DNA from: DUML01 sp050949905
Lineage (GTDB): Bacteria > Bacillota > Desulfitobacteriia > Desulfitobacteriales > Syntrophobotulaceae
DNA length: 64,000 nucleotides
Direction: 5' to 3'
Assembly (NCBI GenBank): GCA_050949905.1
Contig: JBMNGP010000013.1
Span: forward strand, 235,013-299,012
Shown here: positions 25,910 to 33,911 of the stretch, piece after piece
Position numbering within the stretch: position 1 is the first letter of the stretch
Layout: every line of letters starts with the position of its first letter
Position numbers and translations under genes: made by a program
The notes under the pieces: generated by a model
What the model was told of the DNA's origin: nothing
Database searches by the model: none
Seen by the model: the letters and a program-made list of their open reading frames with translations, nothing else

Positions 25910-26633
25910 GTTGCCTTTATCTGGAACCGGGGAAGATTTTTGCCGCAAAGTCTGTTCCTTTGTTCGTTATAAAAGAGCTCACCGCCACATTTACGAAGAA
26001 TTGCACAATCACATTGCAGACCATGCTGAGTTCCTGCGCGAGCAGGGAACAGCGCCGGAAGAAGCGGAAAGGCAGGCTGTACAGGCGATGGGCGACCCGG
26101 AAGAAATCGGCCGGGAGCTGGATAAACAGCATCGGCCATTGATTGAAGGGCTGTTGGCTATAACTTCTGTGGCCAAAGGGCTTGGGATCTTATACGGAGC
26201 GTGGGTGACACTATATATAGCTTTTATTGTTTTGCTTACCGTGGGTTCGCTGCTTGGCTCAATGAACTACACAGCGGCAAAAGAAGACATTCTCTATAGC
26301 GAAAAGTTAGCGCAAAAGCAAAAGGCTGGAGCCGTTACTTATAAGCTGCAAAAGATAACGGTTACAGACGATAGCAGCATCTTAGTTGACTATCTGTACT
26401 ATGGCCATAATCTGGACATTATCCTCAGAGGCTGGACCTCCTCAACTCTTCGGGTCTATGACCCGGAGGGCAATTCTTATAATAGTAAAGGCTCAAGTAA
26501 AGCCGGATTCATACACAAAAGTCAAGTAGTAGTGGAAGGATATGAACTAAGTAAGGGCAGCATTGTCCTCAAAGCTCCCAGCTATTACGGCGATGTGGAA
26601 TTTCGCATTCCGCTTAGGGAGGTGCAGAAATGA
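25896..26633 (+). CDS. Membrane protein with HAAS-type (permease prefix) domain
   Basis: 245 aa. The first ~75 residues form the helical HAAS/permease-prefix domain ('EELHNHIADHAEFLREQGTAPEEAERQAVQAMGDPEEIG'), usually an interaction module with PadR partners. One or two membrane helices follow (about 85-125), then an extracytoplasmic domain of beta character. ATG at 25896 has GGAGGTG 6 bases upstream and overlaps the end of padR by 14 bases. Its stop overlaps the next start (ATGA). Probably a membrane sensor that titrates the PadR regulator; the signal is unknown. Confidence 0.8.
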   Translation: MPSSKLPLSGTGEDFCRKVCSFVRYKRAHRHIYEELHNHIADHAEFLREQGTAPEEAERQAVQAMGDPEEIGRELDKQHRPLIEGLLAITSVAKGLGILYGAWVTLYIAFIVLLTVGSLLGSMNYTAAKEDILYSEKLAQKQKAGAVTYKLQKITVTDDSSILVDYLYYGHNLDIILRGWTSSTLRVYDPEGNSYNSKGSSKAGFIHKSQVVVEGYELSKGSIVLKAPSYYGDVEFRIPLREVQK

Positions 26634-27331
26634 GCAAGAAAAAAAGAATAGCAGTTAACCTCCTAATCTTTGCTTTGCTCTTAATGGTCTTTATGACGGT
26701 GGAAGGGGCGGCTTGGACAGCCGAAGGGGCTCTTAAAAAGCAGGAACGTACCAGAAACTACGGACCTTCCGAACCAATAGCCTTAATAGAGCAAGGAGAG
26801 CATAAATTTTTCTTAAGCAAGTTCAGGGATTATTATTCCTGTCCGGCGGTAAAACGGGGGTTCTTGGGACTTTGGTACGAAAGTAAGGCCGGGAACGCTT
26901 GGGGAGATGAGAACAACAAGGAAAAAGCGGTAAATTGCTCCCTGACCGGAGAGCGGAATAAAGAAGAAAAACTTGATACTCTTTATATCTACGGAATTAT
27001 TAATGATGACAGGATAACATCTCTCGCTATTGAGATTTTAATTGAAAATTCTCAAGGGGAGAGGATTATTAAGAAGACTACGGCAGTAAGGCCGGTGCCG
27101 GCAGGAGCTGCCGGTGAAATAAGTGAAAAAGCAGAAAGCGCGGAAGTTGAAACGGTAACAATCAGTGAGGTCGGTGGGATAGGAATAATAAGCCAAGTAG
27201 GCGCAGCCGGTGTAATCTATCAGGATATGTTTTTTGCCGTTATTAATCAACCGGGCATGAGCTATTATTACTGCCATAAGCTCTCAGCTTTTGATCAGGA
27301 CGGGAACCTGATATATGAGGAGGAAAGATAA
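26630..27331 (+). CDS. Hypothetical exported or membrane-anchored protein
   Basis: 233 aa, not recognised. A signal-anchor occupies residues 7-26 after a basic N-terminus (MSKKKR), and the remainder looks extracytoplasmic and beta-rich, with cysteines at about 73 and 105 and near the C-terminus. The Ala/Gly/Val/Ile-rich segment 'VGGIGIISQVGAAGVIY' (about 184-200) is unusual. Translation is coupled to the upstream gene by an ATGA overlap, so it probably acts with the HAAS protein in the envelope. Confidence 0.65.
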   Translation: MSKKKRIAVNLLIFALLLMVFMTVEGAAWTAEGALKKQERTRNYGPSEPIALIEQGEHKFFLSKFRDYYSCPAVKRGFLGLWYESKAGNAWGDENNKEKAVNCSLTGERNKEEKLDTLYIYGIINDDRITSLAIEILIENSQGERIIKKTTAVRPVPAGAAGEISEKAESAEVETVTISEVGGIGIISQVGAAGVIYQDMFFAVINQPGMSYYYCHKLSAFDQDGNLIYEEER

Positions 27332-27408
27332 CATTCTTGTGCATGATCATCTAATAATCATCAGCTATATTAGCGCATTATATCCTTAGCATTCCCTTCT
27401 ATGAATCT

Positions 27409-28083
27409 TTATATATTTTCGATCTGCCAGTCAATTGGCTCCTTGCCAATGGATACTAGAAAGGCATTGGCCTTGGAAAAAGGCTTGCTGCCGAAAAAGC
27501 CGGCGTGAGCCGAAAGGGGGCTGGGGTGGGCAGATTTAAGGATATAGTGTTTCGGGTCGGTTATCAGGCTTAGTTTGGCCTGGGCATTTCTTCCCCAAAG
27601 GATAAAGACAACAGGGTCCGGCCTGGCGTTGAGCAGGGAGATTACTCTAGCCGTAAAGTACTCCCAGCCAATCTTACTGTGGGAGTTGGCCTGTCCCGCC
27701 CTGACCGTTAAAGAAGCGTTTAAGAGCAGCACTCCCTGGTCAGCCCATTTTTTTAAGTAGCCGTTATTGGGAATGTAACAGCCTAAGTCGCTCTGCAGTT
27801 CCTTAAAGATATTGACTAAAGACGGCGGCGGCTCCACACCCGGCTTCACGGAAAAACTTAAGCCGTGAGCCTGGTTAGGGCCATGATAGGGATCCTGGCC
27901 CAGGATGACCACTTTGACGTCCCGGTAGTCCGTATAATGTAAGGCATTAAAAATATCGTACATATCAGGATAGATCTTTTTGGTCCGGTATTCGTTAATC
28001 AGGAACTTTCTTAAATGCAGGTAGTATTCCTTGCTAAATTCGGCATTAAGTAGATCATGCCAGCCGTTTTTTAAAATTTGCAT
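27409..28083 (-). CDS. ung: Uracil-DNA glycosylase
   Basis: 224-aa family 1 UDG removing uracil from DNA. Catalytic water-activating loop 'GQDPYHG' (near residue 62) and the leucine/intercalation loop 'HPSPLSAH' (near 188) are intact; 'GVLLLNASLTVR' is also typical. Monocistronic and convergent with the PadR operon. The site before ATG 28083 is weak (TGGTG). Confidence 0.97.
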   Translation of the reverse strand: MQILKNGWHDLLNAEFSKEYYLHLRKFLINEYRTKKIYPDMYDIFNALHYTDYRDVKVVILGQDPYHGPNQAHGLSFSVKPGVEPPPSLVNIFKELQSDLGCYIPNNGYLKKWADQGVLLLNASLTVRAGQANSHSKIGWEYFTARVISLLNARPDPVVFILWGRNAQAKLSLITDPKHYILKSAHPSPLSAHAGFFGSKPFSKANAFLVSIGKEPIDWQIENI

Positions 28084-28224
28084 TCTCTATCACCAGGAAC
28101 AATTATAGCATGAGAACAGCAGCCTGAAGTAAAAAATTAATATCACATTATCAAAAACCCGTTTAAGGTCAACAGCAAGAGCTTATAATATCTAAATATA
28201 ATATATAAAAAATTCAGGAAATGA

Positions 28225-28267
28225 ACTCAAAAGGACTGCTTCCGCGTTTCTTGGCGGAGCAGTCCTT
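28225..28267 (-). terminator. Terminator after metQ
   Basis: Arms 28231-28245 (AAGGACTGCTTCCGC) and 28254-28267 (GCGGAGCAGTCCTT, one bulge). On the minus strand the stem is followed by TTTGAG. It ends the metN-metI-metQ transcript. Confidence 0.65.
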
Positions 28268-28313
28268 GAAGTTAAGAACCATATAGTGAGAACTATTAAA
28301 GTAATAGATTCTT

Positions 28314-29165
28314 TTAGAACGCCGGGACTACAGCACCCTGGTATTGTTCCTCCAGGAATTTCTTGACATCTTCGGTGTTAAGTTCAGCAGCTAATTCCTT
28401 TATGAGCGGATCGTCAGCCCGTTCAGGTTTAGTGACTAAGATATTAGCATACGGCGAGTCTTTGCCTTCGATGAAAAGGGCATCCTTGGTAGGATTGAGG
28501 TTTGCTTCCAGGGCATAGTTGGTATTGATGACAGCACCGGTAACTTTGGGGTCATCCAGTACCCGGGGAAGCTGAGCAGCATCGATCATGATGATTTCGA
28601 AGTTTTTAGGATTTTCTGCAACATCATCGACGGTACCTAAAATTCCTGTACCTTCTTTGAGTTTAATTAAACCGGCTGCTTCCAGGACACTTAAGGCCCG
28701 GCCGCCGTTAGATGGGTCATTGGGGATAGCAATAGTTCCACCTTCGGTTAAACCGTCAAGGTCAGTTGTTTTTTTGGAGTAGATGCCCATGGGTTCGATA
28801 TGAACTTTGGTTACAGTAACCAGATTAAGTTTGCGCTCGGCATTGAAGCTCTCCAGATAAGGAATATGCTGAAAATAGTTGGCATCGAGTTCCCCGCTGT
28901 CGGTAGCAAGGTTGGGCTGGACATAGTCATTAAAGACAACAATTTCCAGATCAATCCCTTTTTCAGCCAGCTTAGGCTTGATGAATTCCAATACTTCGGC
29001 ATGAGGAATAGCGGTTGCACCTACTTTAATTGTTTGGGTCTCAGCCGGTGGGTTATCCTTACCGCCAGGTTCCTGAGCAGGTTGGCTGCAGCCGGTGAGA
29101 ACCAGCGAAAGCGCCAAAAGACTAACTAGGATTAAAGCAATTAAACTTTTTTTAGAATTTAACAT
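28314..29165 (-). CDS. metQ: Methionine ABC transporter substrate-binding lipoprotein
   Basis: 283-aa MetQ/NlpA-type lipoprotein that captures D/L-methionine outside the membrane. Signal peptide with lipobox 'LVLTGC' (Cys26), then 'IKVGATAIPHAEVLEFI' and 'YFQHIPYLESFN', which are family hallmarks. ATG at 29165 has GGGAGG 7 bases before it. Third gene of the minus-strand metN-metI-metQ unit, under the SAM riboswitch at 31119-31219. Confidence 0.95.
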   Translation of the reverse strand: MLNSKKSLIALILVSLLALSLVLTGCSQPAQEPGGKDNPPAETQTIKVGATAIPHAEVLEFIKPKLAEKGIDLEIVVFNDYVQPNLATDSGELDANYFQHIPYLESFNAERKLNLVTVTKVHIEPMGIYSKKTTDLDGLTEGGTIAIPNDPSNGGRALSVLEAAGLIKLKEGTGILGTVDDVAENPKNFEIIMIDAAQLPRVLDDPKVTGAVINTNYALEANLNPTKDALFIEGKDSPYANILVTKPERADDPLIKELAAELNTEDVKKFLEEQYQGAVVPAF

Positions 29166-29317
29166 TCTCTTTTCCTCCCTTTAATAATTTTAATAAGGTG
29201 GACATCCCTATGGCTAATACTTTGAATTAGGGGAATATCCTTAAGCTAAAATTTATATCCAAACATTCCGGCTTGCTGCTCTTAGGGCCCTTAGAGCCAT
29301 CCACCGGTCTGTTTTGG

Positions 29318-30010
29318 CTAACGGTGAGAGAATTTTTTGGCCAGAGTTGTTCCCAGCCATTGGATAACCTGCACTATTACCACCAGGATTAAAACAGTGA
29401 TAATCATCATATCGGTACGGTAGCGGTTATAGCCGTACTGGATAGCTACGTCCCCTAAGCCGCCGCCGCCGACGGCACCGGCCATTGCCGTATAAGCAAT
29501 AATGTTAATGGTTGTTATCGCTATCCCTAAAATCAGCGGGCTTTTCGTTTCCGGCAACAGGACTTTGCTGATAATCTGCCAGGGTGAGGCCCCCATGGAT
29601 AAGGCTGCTTCAATTACCCCGGGCGATACTTCCCTTAAGGAGCTTTCCACCAGCCGGGCCACAAAAGGAGCCGCTGAGACCACCAAAGGAACAATCGCCG
29701 CCGTGGTGCCGATAGAAGTACCTACAATCATGGTAGTGAAAGGAATTAAAGCTACCAAAAGAATAATAAAGGGGATTGAGCGGAAGATATTAATCACAGT
29801 TCCTAAGATTCTTTCCACCCAAGGGTTGGGTAAAATATGGTCGGCCGAGGTGATGACCAGGAAAACTCCCATGGGAATGCCTAGGACATAAGCGAGGAAA
29901 GTAGAGACAATTACCATATAGAGAGTTTCATTTAACGCTTTGGGTATTATGCGGCCTAAAGACTCCCAGTAAGCTGGGTCGGTTAACATGGTGATTAAAT
30001 CAGTTTCCAT
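29318..30010 (-). CDS. metI: Methionine ABC transporter permease
   Basis: 230-aa inner-membrane permease with five or so helices and the EAA loop 'EAALSMGASPWQIISKVLLPE' (about 132-152), which docks on MetN. 'PLVVSAAPFVARLVESSL' is typical of MetI. ATG at 30010 with GGAGGTG 7 bases upstream; overlaps the end of metN by 11 bases, so translation is coupled. Confidence 0.96.
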   Translation of the reverse strand: METDLITMLTDPAYWESLGRIIPKALNETLYMVIVSTFLAYVLGIPMGVFLVITSADHILPNPWVERILGTVINIFRSIPFIILLVALIPFTTMIVGTSIGTTAAIVPLVVSAAPFVARLVESSLREVSPGVIEAALSMGASPWQIISKVLLPETKSPLILGIAITTINIIAYTAMAGAVGGGGLGDVAIQYGYNRYRTDMMIITVLILVVIVQVIQWLGTTLAKKFSHR

Positions 30011-31025
30011 TGTGAATCACCTCCACGGTCAAATTCTTTGCAGCCAGATAACGGTGAGCTTCCGCCAGGTTTTCCGAGGACCCCTGCAGTTCCAGGGTCA
30101 GTACTCCGAATAAAGTAGAGCGCAAGCGGTCGATACTTCCATAGAGAATATTAACTGTGACCCCGCATTCCCGGATGAGGCCGGTAATAACAGGTTCGGA
30201 AGCGGCGGAGCCCAGGAAATTAACGTTAATGATTTGCGAACCGGGGTGTTGAGCCAATTCCCGCAACAATTCAGGCGGTAATTTGTTGGGGAAGACACTG
30301 GCGACAAATTCTTTGGCGATACTGGACTGGGGCTGAATAAAAACCGCTTCCACCGATCCTTTTTCGACAATATGGGCCTGGTCAATGACGGCAACAGCAG
30401 TACAAATTTCTTTGATTACTTTCATTTCGTGGGTAATAATCACAATAGTTAAATTAAACTTCTCATTAATTTCTTTCAGCAGTTCCAAGATGGAGACCGT
30501 TGTTTGAGGATCCAAGGCTGAAGTAGCTTCATCGCAGAGCAGTACCGAAGGGTTGGTAGCCAGGGCTCTGGCAATGCCAACTCTTTGTTTTTGTCCGCCG
30601 CTGAGCTGGGTAGGATAAGCATCTGCTCTTTCTTCCAGGCCGACCAAAGGCAGCAGTTCCCAGACACGCTGGGCAATCTTCTCTTTAGGCCATTCCGCTA
30701 TTTCCAGGGGAAAAGCAATATTGCCGGCGACAGTTCTGGATTCCAAGAGGTTAAAGTGCTGAAAAATCATCCCGATATTTTGCCGGGCCTGCCGTAATTG
30801 CTTACCGGATAAACGGGTCATATCCTGGCCATCGAGAATGACCTTCCCGCCGGTTGGCCTCTCTAACATGTTCAAACAACGGATGAGGGTGCTTTTGCCG
30901 GCTCCGCTCAAGCCGATAATGCCATAAACTGCTCCTTTGGGGATATGCAGGTTTATATCTTTTAAGGCAGTGAGTGTTCCCTGAGGGGTTTTAAACTCTT
31001 TGCTCAAGTTTTGAATATGAATCAT
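30000..31025 (-). CDS. metN: Methionine ABC transporter ATP-binding protein
   Basis: 341-aa ATPase of the methionine importer. Walker A 'GLSGAGKST' (about 38-46), Q-loop 'MIFQHFNLL', signature 'LSGGQKQRVGIARAL', Walker B 'LLCDEATSALD', H-loop 'IVIITHE'. The C-terminal NIL domain (about 265-341, with 'INVNFLGSAASEPVITGLI') binds methionine and mediates trans-inhibition. I start at the ATG at 31025 (MIHIQNL) after AAAGGAAA; an in-frame ATG at 31058 lies upstream of that site. Preceded by a SAM-I riboswitch and its terminator. Confidence 0.96.
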   Translation of the reverse strand: MIHIQNLSKEFKTPQGTLTALKDINLHIPKGAVYGIIGLSGAGKSTLIRCLNMLERPTGGKVILDGQDMTRLSGKQLRQARQNIGMIFQHFNLLESRTVAGNIAFPLEIAEWPKEKIAQRVWELLPLVGLEERADAYPTQLSGGQKQRVGIARALATNPSVLLCDEATSALDPQTTVSILELLKEINEKFNLTIVIITHEMKVIKEICTAVAVIDQAHIVEKGSVEAVFIQPQSSIAKEFVASVFPNKLPPELLRELAQHPGSQIINVNFLGSAASEPVITGLIRECGVTVNILYGSIDRLRSTLFGVLTLELQGSSENLAEAHRYLAAKNLTVEVIHNGN

Positions 31026-31074
31026 CGCCCATTTCCTTTCTATAGTTATTTTCTTCAAGCCAGGGCTAAGAAAA

Positions 31075-31104
31075 ATAAATAACTCCGCGAGGAACCCGCG
31101 GAGT
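31075..31104 (-). terminator. Riboswitch expression-platform terminator
   Basis: Arms ACTCCGCG (31082-31089) and CGCGGAGT (31097-31104); on the minus strand the stem is followed by TATTTATTTTT. It lies between the SAM-I aptamer and metN and is expected to form when SAM is bound. Confidence 0.85.
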
Positions 31105-31118
31105 ATTGTTACGGTTTT

Positions 31119-31219
31119 CCTCTCATCTTTCAGATTTACTCTGCTGGAATTAGCACCGCTGCATAGAAATGCCGGTTGCCGGGTTTCATAGGGCCAGTCC
31201 CTCCACCTCTCTGGATAAG
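31119..31219 (-). ncRNA. SAM-I (S-box) riboswitch
   Basis: On the minus strand the segment opens CTTATCCAGAGAGGTGGAGG, continues with GGCCCTATGAAACCCGGCAA and GGTGCTAATTCCAGCAGA, and closes with GATGAGAGG. These are the conserved blocks of the S-box aptamer (P1, P2/kink-turn, P3 and P4 elements). Together with the terminator at 31075-31104 it should switch off metNIQ when S-adenosylmethionine is plentiful. Confidence 0.97.
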
Positions 31220-31488
31220 AGTTTTAATAAGTTTTCAAAGAAGGTTAATTAAAATCTAACAATAAATATATCTTGCTTTCAAGGAAATGTCAATCAATTT
31301 TTTGCAAGCTATTTCTGGAAAAATAATCAGATACTTTGGTAACATTATATCGGAACAGATATTTGAAGGAGTTTTTTAAAAATGTATTAAAGACCTATTG
31401 AACATATGCCTGCTGGTAATATTTTTCATGACATGGTAGGATGGAAATGCTTAAAGTATTTTTCTAGGCTGTGAAAGGAGACAAGAAA

Positions 31489-32187
31489 ATGATTGCTAAA
31501 TTTGCCGATGCTTTTCCAGATTATGAGAGATATTCCAATAAAGATTATTTGCTCAATAAAGTAACTTCCCGGCTGCTGAGGCAGGTAGCCAATATCTTTC
31601 TCAAAGGCTTAAGAAACAAGGTTCAGACCTACGGAGGAAAAGGCCGGATGGATTTGAACACTTCCTTGAAAGAGTTGTGCAATATTGTTTGTGAGAGTGC
31701 GGATCTCGAAAAGACAAACAGTTGGGACTGGTACTTTTTGCTTGAAGATTACCAGACAGCTTTTCAGCGTTTCTTAGTAAAACCATTACCGCGTTTTATG
31801 GATGCCGCCAGTAAAATTACTTTAGAATTTCTTGATGGGGATGCGCAGGTTATAAAGGACCTTAATGAAGCTTTTGCCGATAATAACTTTGGTTACAGGT
31901 TGCAGAATAGTCCAGCTTCCCCTTGGATTCGCCTGGATCCTAAGGCCAAGGCGGCAAAAACGGCGGAGGAAAACTCGGAAGCTCAGGTAGCAGAGGCACA
32001 GCCCTGGCAGAAGATAATGAAACAGCTGGAGCAAGCCTTAAAGGTGCTGGACAAAACTGAAGAGGAAAGTGCAAAACAGGCCGCACTCAAGGAATGTTTG
32101 GCAGCTATAGAAATCCTGCTGCAAGAGGTTACCCATACGGAAAAGATCGAGGATGCCTGGAAGGTAATGAATACTCTCAGAAAGTAA
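31489..32187 (+). CDS. Hypothetical cytoplasmic protein
   Basis: 232 aa from the ATG at 31489 (AAAGGAG 8 bases upstream). Not recognised. The first ~150 residues are mostly alpha-helical and rich in aromatic and basic residues ('DYERYSNKDYLLNKVTSRLLRQVANIFL', 'NSWDWYFLLEDYQTAFQRF'). A charged Ala/Lys/Glu linker (about 150-170) follows, then a helical C-terminal segment with heptad-like character. No signal peptide or membrane segment. It stands alone between the divergent met unit and the his cluster, with 136 bases before yerC. Confidence 0.6.
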   Translation: MIAKFADAFPDYERYSNKDYLLNKVTSRLLRQVANIFLKGLRNKVQTYGGKGRMDLNTSLKELCNIVCESADLEKTNSWDWYFLLEDYQTAFQRFLVKPLPRFMDAASKITLEFLDGDAQVIKDLNEAFADNNFGYRLQNSPASPWIRLDPKAKAAKTAEENSEAQVAEAQPWQKIMKQLEQALKVLDKTEEESAKQAALKECLAAIEILLQEVTHTEKIEDAWKVMNTLRK

Positions 32188-32208
32188 CAATAATTTATGC
32201 GTTTTTAC

Positions 32209-32237
32209 TTGACAGTTGGCTTCTACTTTCATAAATT
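32209..32237 (+). promoter_or_regulatory. Sigma-A-type promoter for yerC-hisZ
   Basis: TTGACA (32209-32214) and TAAATT (32232-32237) with a 17-base spacer, 87 bases upstream of the yerC start. Confidence 0.6.
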
Positions 32238-32323
32238 AAAGTATAAAAGAACTAGTTATTTAGGAAGAGCTAAACTTATTATCTTTGGAGAATTAATAAC
32301 GGTCGTGTCCAGGAGGTGTAGTT

Positions 32324-32656
32324 ATGTGGACTGATGAAAGGCTGAAAGATGATTTGACAGATTCTCTTTTTGAGGCGATTTTGCTCTTAAAGACTAAAGA
32401 AGAGTGTTACCGTTTCTTCCAGGATATTGCCACAGTCGCCGAGATTAAAGCTCTGGCTCAGCGCCTGGAGGTCGCTCGGATGCTGGAAGCGGATGTTACT
32501 TATACTAAAATTGCCGATTTGACCGGAGCCAGCTCGGCCACCATCAGCAGAGTGAAACGCTGTCTGAACTATGGTGCCGACGGTTATAAATTGATCTTGA
32601 AACGGCTGGCCGAAAGGGAAAAGACAGTGGCAAATGAAGGAGAACCATCTAGATAG
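32324..32656 (+). CDS. yerC: YerC/YecD family TrpR-like DNA-binding protein
   Basis: 110-aa protein of the TrpR superfamily (COG4496). The helix-turn-helix is in 'LEADVTYTKIADLTGASSATISRVKRCLNYG' (about 52-82), and 'AEIKALAQRLEVARML' precedes it. Family members in Firmicutes are proposed regulators of histidine synthesis genes (HisR/YerC in comparative genomics, from memory). Position at the head of the his cluster, 43 bases before hisZ, fits that role. AGGAGGTG lies before ATG 32324. Confidence 0.9.
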   Translation: MWTDERLKDDLTDSLFEAILLLKTKEECYRFFQDIATVAEIKALAQRLEVARMLEADVTYTKIADLTGASSATISRVKRCLNYGADGYKLILKRLAEREKTVANEGEPSR

Positions 32657-32699
32657 TCTAGAACGTAAAAAAAGTGGAATTTCAAGAGGTGCAAAGCTA

Positions 32700-33869
32700 A
32701 TGGAAAGATCTTCCTTGGGACTCAAACTACCGGAAGGGATGCGCGATCTCCTGCCGAGTGAATTAGCCGCATTGGAAAAGCTGGAAGGAAAAGCCTTAAA
32801 TGTCTGTAAAAATTGGTCCTACCAAAAAGTACATACTTCTGGCTTAGAATACCGGGCTTGTCTGGAACCGGATGCCAATGCTGAAGATAATCTTTATAAA
32901 TTTTTTGACCAAAACGGCCATGTCCTGGTACTCCGCCCCGAGTTTACAACCCCGATTGCCCGGCTGGTTGCCACCAGGCTTAAAAGTGAACAGTTTCCTC
33001 TAAGGTTTTGCTATAGCGGGGATGTCTATAGGAATAATGCCGGCCGCTACCGGGAGTTTCGCCAGGTAGGCGTAGAATCTATCGGCTCCGGTTCGGATTT
33101 GGCGGATGCCGAAGTCATTGCCTTAGCCGTTGAGATTATGCGCGAATTGGACATAAAAAACTTCCAGCTTAGTTTAGGGCATAACGGCATTTTCTCCGGG
33201 TTGGCTAAAGAAATGAAATTTGACGCTAAACTTCAGCAGGAACTGGAAAATGGCATTGCCCGCAAGGACATGGTGAAGTTAGAAAGCATTATCTCCCAAA
33301 ATGACCTCCCGGAGGCTGCCAAAGAATTACTTTTGGCCTTGCCGCATCTTACAGGTAAAGAAGAAGTCTTGGACAAGCTGCAAAGCTGGAATAATATTTT
33401 GCCCATCAGAAGGGCTGTCGAGTCTTTAAGAACAATTTATCTTTATCTCCGGGAATTTGGGGTTAAGGATTACATTACGCTGGATTTGGGAATTTTAAGA
33501 GGCTTCTCTTATTATACCGGGGTGATTTTTGAAGGTTATTTGCCGGGAATTGGTATCCCGGTAATTGAAGGCGGGCGCTATGACAGTTTGTATGCAGATT
33601 TCGGAATGAACCTGCCCGCTACCGGTTTTGCCGTCAATCTTGGGGTCATACTGGAACAGCTGGAAGAATTGGAAGTCGAAACTGCCGATGTCCTGGTCTA
33701 TGGCCAATCTCCGGGTAAAGTAATCAAACGCTGCCGGGAACTAAGAAAAACCGGCAGGAAGGTTGAGATGGCTATCGATTTTATGACTGATGCGGATGCC
33801 AAGAATGTAGCTTCCGGCCGGGGAATTGCCGATGTGGAAAAAGTTGAAAACACTCGTACCCCTCGTTAA
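32700..33869 (+). CDS. hisZ: ATP phosphoribosyltransferase regulatory subunit
   Basis: 389-aa HisZ, a histidyl-tRNA synthetase paralogue without synthetase activity that forms the octameric ATP-PRT holoenzyme with the short HisG encoded at 35955. 'LPEGMRDLLPSELAALEKLE', 'VLRPEFTTPIARLVATRL' and 'RFCYSGDVYRNN' show the class II core. The ATG at 32700 with AGAGGTG upstream is preferred over an in-frame start at 32634 that would sit inside yerC. Unusually, two non-his genes separate it from hisG. Confidence 0.93.
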   Translation: MERSSLGLKLPEGMRDLLPSELAALEKLEGKALNVCKNWSYQKVHTSGLEYRACLEPDANAEDNLYKFFDQNGHVLVLRPEFTTPIARLVATRLKSEQFPLRFCYSGDVYRNNAGRYREFRQVGVESIGSGSDLADAEVIALAVEIMRELDIKNFQLSLGHNGIFSGLAKEMKFDAKLQQELENGIARKDMVKLESIISQNDLPEAAKELLLALPHLTGKEEVLDKLQSWNNILPIRRAVESLRTIYLYLREFGVKDYITLDLGILRGFSYYTGVIFEGYLPGIGIPVIEGGRYDSLYADFGMNLPATGFAVNLGVILEQLEELEVETADVLVYGQSPGKVIKRCRELRKTGRKVEMAIDFMTDADAKNVASGRGIADVEKVENTRTPR

Positions 33870-33911
33870 CCGGCAGTATAATTTCTTGCTATCTAACTAT
33901 AGAAGGGGGAT

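Noticed and set aside
28084..28313. Small RNA gene between ung and metQ
   Set aside because: The only structure is the hairpin explained as the metQ terminator; no promoter was seen that would drive an independent RNA.
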